Shown here: positions 6,540-8,944 of the stretch, one piece after another
How positions within the stretch are numbered: the first letter of the stretch is position 1
Layout: every line of letters starts with the position of its first letter
Assembly: GCA_024709705.1 (NCBI GenBank)
Contig: JANJWE010000002.1
Coordinates: 1-8,944, forward strand
Length of the DNA: 8,944 nucleotides
Direction: 5' to 3'
DNA from: Flavobacterium sp.
GTDB lineage: Bacteria; Bacteroidota; Bacteroidia; Flavobacteriales; Flavobacteriaceae
Position numbers and translations under genes: made by a program
Notes under the pieces: model-generated
What the model was told of the DNA's origin: nothing
Databases searched by the model: none
What the model saw: only the letters and a program-made list of their open reading frames with translations

Positions 6540-6569
6540 GTAAACAATGGTAATTTATACTTTGTTTAC
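6540..6569. repeat. Inverted repeat upstream of the ABC exporter, candidate operator
   Basis: GTAAACAA (6540-6547) and TTGTTTAC (6562-6569) are perfect 8-bp inverted arms separated by 14 bp. The right arm overlaps TATACTTTG (6556-6564), which resembles a Bacteroidetes -7 element with one extra base. The element lies after the preceding terminator and 41 bp before the exporter ATG, where a repressor site would be expected. AT-rich sequence makes chance repeats more likely, so function is only inferred. Confidence 0.4.
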
Positions 6570-6610
6570 CCATTTCTTAACATATTTATTATTTACTTTA
6601 CAACAAAAAA

Positions 6611-8392
6611 ATGGCCCGATTCAAAGAAAATGATTTGCCAAAATCAAAAATAAATGCCTCTTCATTAAGCAAAGCGATAACTATTTTTAAATATGCCGGT
6701 GCACATCGTTGGAAGTTTTTCGTTGGATTGTTATTTTTATTGCTAACGGGGGGTACTGCCCTAGCCTTTCCAAAACTGATGGGAATGTTGGTGGATTGTG
6801 TAAAAGATAAAGACCTGAGTGCAGCCAATAATGTAGCCTTGTTATTACTCGGAATTTTATTCTTACAATCCTTTTTTTCCTTTTTTAGAATTTTTCTTTT
6901 TGTCAATTTTACCGAAAATACGTTAGCTAATTTGCGTTTTGCTTTGTATGCCAATTTAATCAAATTGCCCATGAACTTTTTTACGCAAAAAAGAGTGGGC
7001 GAATTAAACAGTAGAATCAGCTCGGATATTGCACAAATACAAGATACCTTAACCACAACCATCGCTGAATTTCTGAGACAATTCATTTTAATTATTGGTG
7101 GTGTAATTCTGTTAGCGAGTGAAAGCATTAAGCTTACGTTTATGATGTTGGCCATTGTGCCTTTAGTTGCGGTTGCGGCAGTAATTTTTGGTCGTTTTAT
7201 TCGAAAATATTCTAAAAAAGTACAAGATACCGTGGCGGAAAGTCAAGTGATTGTAGAAGAAACACTACAAGGTATTTCTAATGTAAAAGCTTTTTCTAAC
7301 GAATGGTATGAAATTGGTCGCTATAAGTCGAAAATTAAAGAAATTGTGTCCATTGCTATCAAAGGTGGACAATACCGTGGCTATTTTGCTTCGTTTATTA
7401 TTTTTTGCTTGTTTGGTGCAATTGTAGGCGTAGTATGGTTTGGTGTAACCTTAAGTATTGAAGGAGAAATGTCAGTGGGTCAATTGATTACGTTCGTATT
7501 GTATTCCACATTTGTGGGAGCTTCCTTTGGTGGAGTTGCAGAATTATATGCCCAAATTCAAAAAGCGGTTGGAGCAACAGAACGTGTTTTTGAACTATTA
7601 GACGAAAAACCGGAAGATATAAAAAATACTCAAAACGTATCTTCCCTAAAATTACAAGGGAATGTATCGTTTAATCATGTGGGATTTAGTTATCCTTCCC
7701 GAAAAGAAATTACGGTTTTATCCGATGTTTCGTTTCAAGCTACATTTGGACAAAAAATTGCTTTAGTGGGTCCGAGTGGTGCAGGAAAATCAACTATTTC
7801 CGCTTTATTGCTTCGTTTTTATGATGTGGATAAAGGTGAAATTATCATTGACGGAAAAAATATCCAAGACTATGATTTGACAGAGCTTCGCGGAAACATG
7901 AGTATTGTGCCCCAAGACGTTATTCTTTTTGGTGGAAGTATCAGAGAAAACATTGCCTATGGCAAACCGGATGCCACTTTTGACGAAATCAAATTGGCAG
8001 CTCAACAAGCCAATGCCTTAGAATTCATTAACGGATTTCCGGAACAATTTGAAACCCTTGTGGGGGAAAGAGGAATAAAACTTTCGGGCGGACAACGTCA
8101 ACGCATAGCGATTGCCCGAGCTTTATTGAAAAATCCAAGTATTTTAATTTTGGATGAAGCAACATCTTCCCTTGACAGCGAAAGTGAAAAATTAGTACAA
8201 GAGGCATTGGAAACCTTAATGAAAGGACGAACCAGCATTATCATTGCTCATCGTTTATCCACTATTCGTTCTGCCGATACTATTTTAGTATTAAACAATG
8301 GCATCATTGCCGAACAAGGAACACACAAAGCATTAATGGAAGTAGAAAACGGTATTTATAAAAACTTGAGTAATCTCCAATTTTCAGAATAA
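6611..8392 (+). CDS. Half-size ABC exporter, fused transmembrane and ATPase domains (MsbA/ABCB-like)
   Basis: A 593-residue inner-membrane exporter that should work as a homodimer. The transmembrane domain (about 20-320) has hydrophobic stretches near 36-55, 75-98, 157-170, 175-196, 258-282 and 288-308, and the ELNSRISSDIAQIQ intracellular-loop motif (131-144) typical of type IV exporters. The nucleotide-binding domain is intact: Walker A GPSGAGKST (387-395, K393), Q-loop PQD (Q435), signature LSGGQRQ (491-497), Walker B ILILDE with D515 and catalytic E516, D-loop SSLD, and switch H547 in AHRLST. It resembles ABCB8/ABCB10, MsbA and BmrA relatives; lipid, peptide and drug export cannot be told apart from sequence. 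It stands alone, without a partner half-transporter or membrane-fusion gene nearby, between two terminators. Length is typical. The ATG at 6611 follows an A-run without Shine-Dalgarno. Confidence 0.95.
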   Translation: MARFKENDLPKSKINASSLSKAITIFKYAGAHRWKFFVGLLFLLLTGGTALAFPKLMGMLVDCVKDKDLSAANNVALLLLGILFLQSFFSFFRIFLFVNFTENTLANLRFALYANLIKLPMNFFTQKRVGELNSRISSDIAQIQDTLTTTIAEFLRQFILIIGGVILLASESIKLTFMMLAIVPLVAVAAVIFGRFIRKYSKKVQDTVAESQVIVEETLQGISNVKAFSNEWYEIGRYKSKIKEIVSIAIKGGQYRGYFASFIIFCLFGAIVGVVWFGVTLSIEGEMSVGQLITFVLYSTFVGASFGGVAELYAQIQKAVGATERVFELLDEKPEDIKNTQNVSSLKLQGNVSFNHVGFSYPSRKEITVLSDVSFQATFGQKIALVGPSGAGKSTISALLLRFYDVDKGEIIIDGKNIQDYDLTELRGNMSIVPQDVILFGGSIRENIAYGKPDATFDEIKLAAQQANALEFINGFPEQFETLVGERGIKLSGGQRQRIAIARALLKNPSILILDEATSSLDSESEKLVQEALETLMKGRTSIIIAHRLSTIRSADTILVLNNGIIAEQGTHKALMEVENGIYKNLSNLQFSE

Positions 8393-8394
8393 AA

Positions 8395-8423
8395 AAAACG
8401 CCAAGCAAATCACTTGGCGTTTT
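8395..8423. terminator. Bidirectional intrinsic terminator between the ABC exporter and the PLP enzyme gene
   Basis: A perfect 11-bp stem, AAAACGCCAAG (8395-8405) with CTTGGCGTTTT (8413-8423), has a 7-nt loop and A/T runs on both sides. It begins two bases after the exporter stop codon and also lies 30 bp past the stop of the convergent gene, so it probably ends both. Confidence 0.9.
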
Positions 8424-8453
8424 ATCTATATTCTATTTTCTAAAAAATAAAGC

Positions 8454-8944
8454 TTACTTGATAAACTCTATTTTCTGTACTTCTTCCATGTTTATACTGT
8501 CAAAGAAACCTTGCTCATTCATCCATTCGTCACTAAATACTTTACTCATATAACGCGATCCATGATCCGGAAAAATAGCAACTACATTTGAATTGGCATC
8601 AAATTCACCTTCTTCGGCAAATTGTCTAAGGGCTTGAACAACAGCACCGGAAGTATAACCTACAAATAAACCTTCTTTTACAGCAATCTCACGGGTTGTA
8701 TGAGCACTTTCTTCATCGGTTACTTTGATGAATTTATCTATAACATCAAAATCTGTAGCAGTTGGTATCAAATTTTTTCCCAGACCTTCAATACGATAAG
8801 GATAAATTTCTTCGCTATCAAATTCTCTGGTCTCATGGTATTTTTTTAATACCGATCCATAGGCATCAACACCAAGAATCCTGATATTTGGATTTTTCTC
8901 TTTCAAAAACTTTGCGGTTCCCGATAAGGTTCCTCCTGTCCCAC
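8454..8944 (-). CDS. PLP-dependent cystathionine beta-synthase/cysteine synthase family enzyme (C-terminal part; 5' end outside window)
   Basis: The C-terminal 162 or so residues of a fold-type II PLP enzyme of sulfur amino-acid metabolism, which does beta-replacement on serine or an O-acylserine. The frame stays open to the right edge, where it starts with GTGGT (RC of about 8928-8942), the loop that grips the PLP phosphate. It continues [43 protein letters not shown] (Ser near the PLP pyridine nitrogen) and [20 protein letters not shown] followed by WMNEQGF. The EG(L/I)G..(L/F)IPT and RYM(S/T)K..SD.WM..(K/Q)GF patterns are closer to the catalytic core of cystathionine beta-synthase than to CysK/CysM. 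No C-terminal CBS (Bateman) regulatory domain follows, so S-adenosylmethionine control of the eukaryotic type is not expected. The PLP lysine lies outside the window. A later in-frame TTG at 8906 is not the true start. Confidence 0.88.
   Translation of the reverse strand, partial: GTGGTLSGTAKFLKEKNPNIRILGVDAYGSVLKKYHETREFDSEEIYPYRIEGLGKNLIPTATDFDVIDKFIKVTDEESAHTTREIAVKEGLFVGYTSGAVVQALRQFAEEGEFDANSNVVAIFPDHGSRYMSKVFSDEWMNEQGFFDSINMEEVQKIEFIK

Noticed and set aside
6598..7155. 185-codon minus-strand open frame
   Set aside because: It is antisense to the transmembrane domain of a well-supported ABC exporter and has no domain signature or promoter.
1..8944. CRISPR array, insertion sequence, tRNA/rRNA, toxin-antitoxin or defence system
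   Set aside because: No regularly spaced repeats, transposase frames, tRNA-like cloverleaf or defence-domain proteins were seen on either strand; all native intergenic gaps are under 220 bp.

Overview
The window is a piece of a low-GC Bacteroidetes chromosome, most likely Flavobacterium or a close relative in Flavobacteriaceae. Supporting signs are AT-rich DNA with A/T-ending codons, start codons without Shine-Dalgarno sequences, Bacteroidetes-type promoter elements (TAnnTTTG at -7), and protein sequences of flavobacterial character. This taxonomic call comes from sequence character, not from a database search.

Bases 1 to about 235 do not belong to the rest. They are about 63% GC by hand count and hold two unrelated coding scraps in opposite orientations: a possible beta-barrel protein piece on the minus strand, and an alpha-glucan phosphorylase (GlgP-type) piece on the plus strand. 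They abut a broken flavobacterial gene, and a chimeric contig end is the simplest explanation.

From about 236 to 3711 (minus strand) lies a tight three-gene operon, transcribed in the order cytosolic esterase with an N-terminal glycogen-binding-like domain, M17 leucyl aminopeptidase, ATP-grasp ligase (3' end lost at the junction). Gaps are 3-5 nt. Peptidase, ligase and esterase together suggest metabolism of a peptide- or amide-like compound, but the substrate is unknown.

Divergent from it is gcvT (3927-5009, plus), the aminomethyltransferase of glycine cleavage. It converges on a small outer-membrane beta-barrel gene (5050-5628, minus) across a shared terminator. Next come a YebC/TACO1-family gene (5775-6485, plus) with its own terminator, and a complete MsbA-like half-size ABC exporter (6611-8392, plus). 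The exporter converges, again across a shared terminator, on a PLP-dependent cystathionine beta-synthase/cysteine synthase-type gene (minus) that runs off the right edge.

No tRNA, rRNA, CRISPR array, insertion sequence or recognisable defence system is visible. Every native intergenic gap is shorter than 220 bp. Apart from the chimeric end this is ordinary core-genome sequence. The most interesting biological items are the functionally unassigned operon and an 8-bp-arm inverted repeat in front of the ABC exporter.
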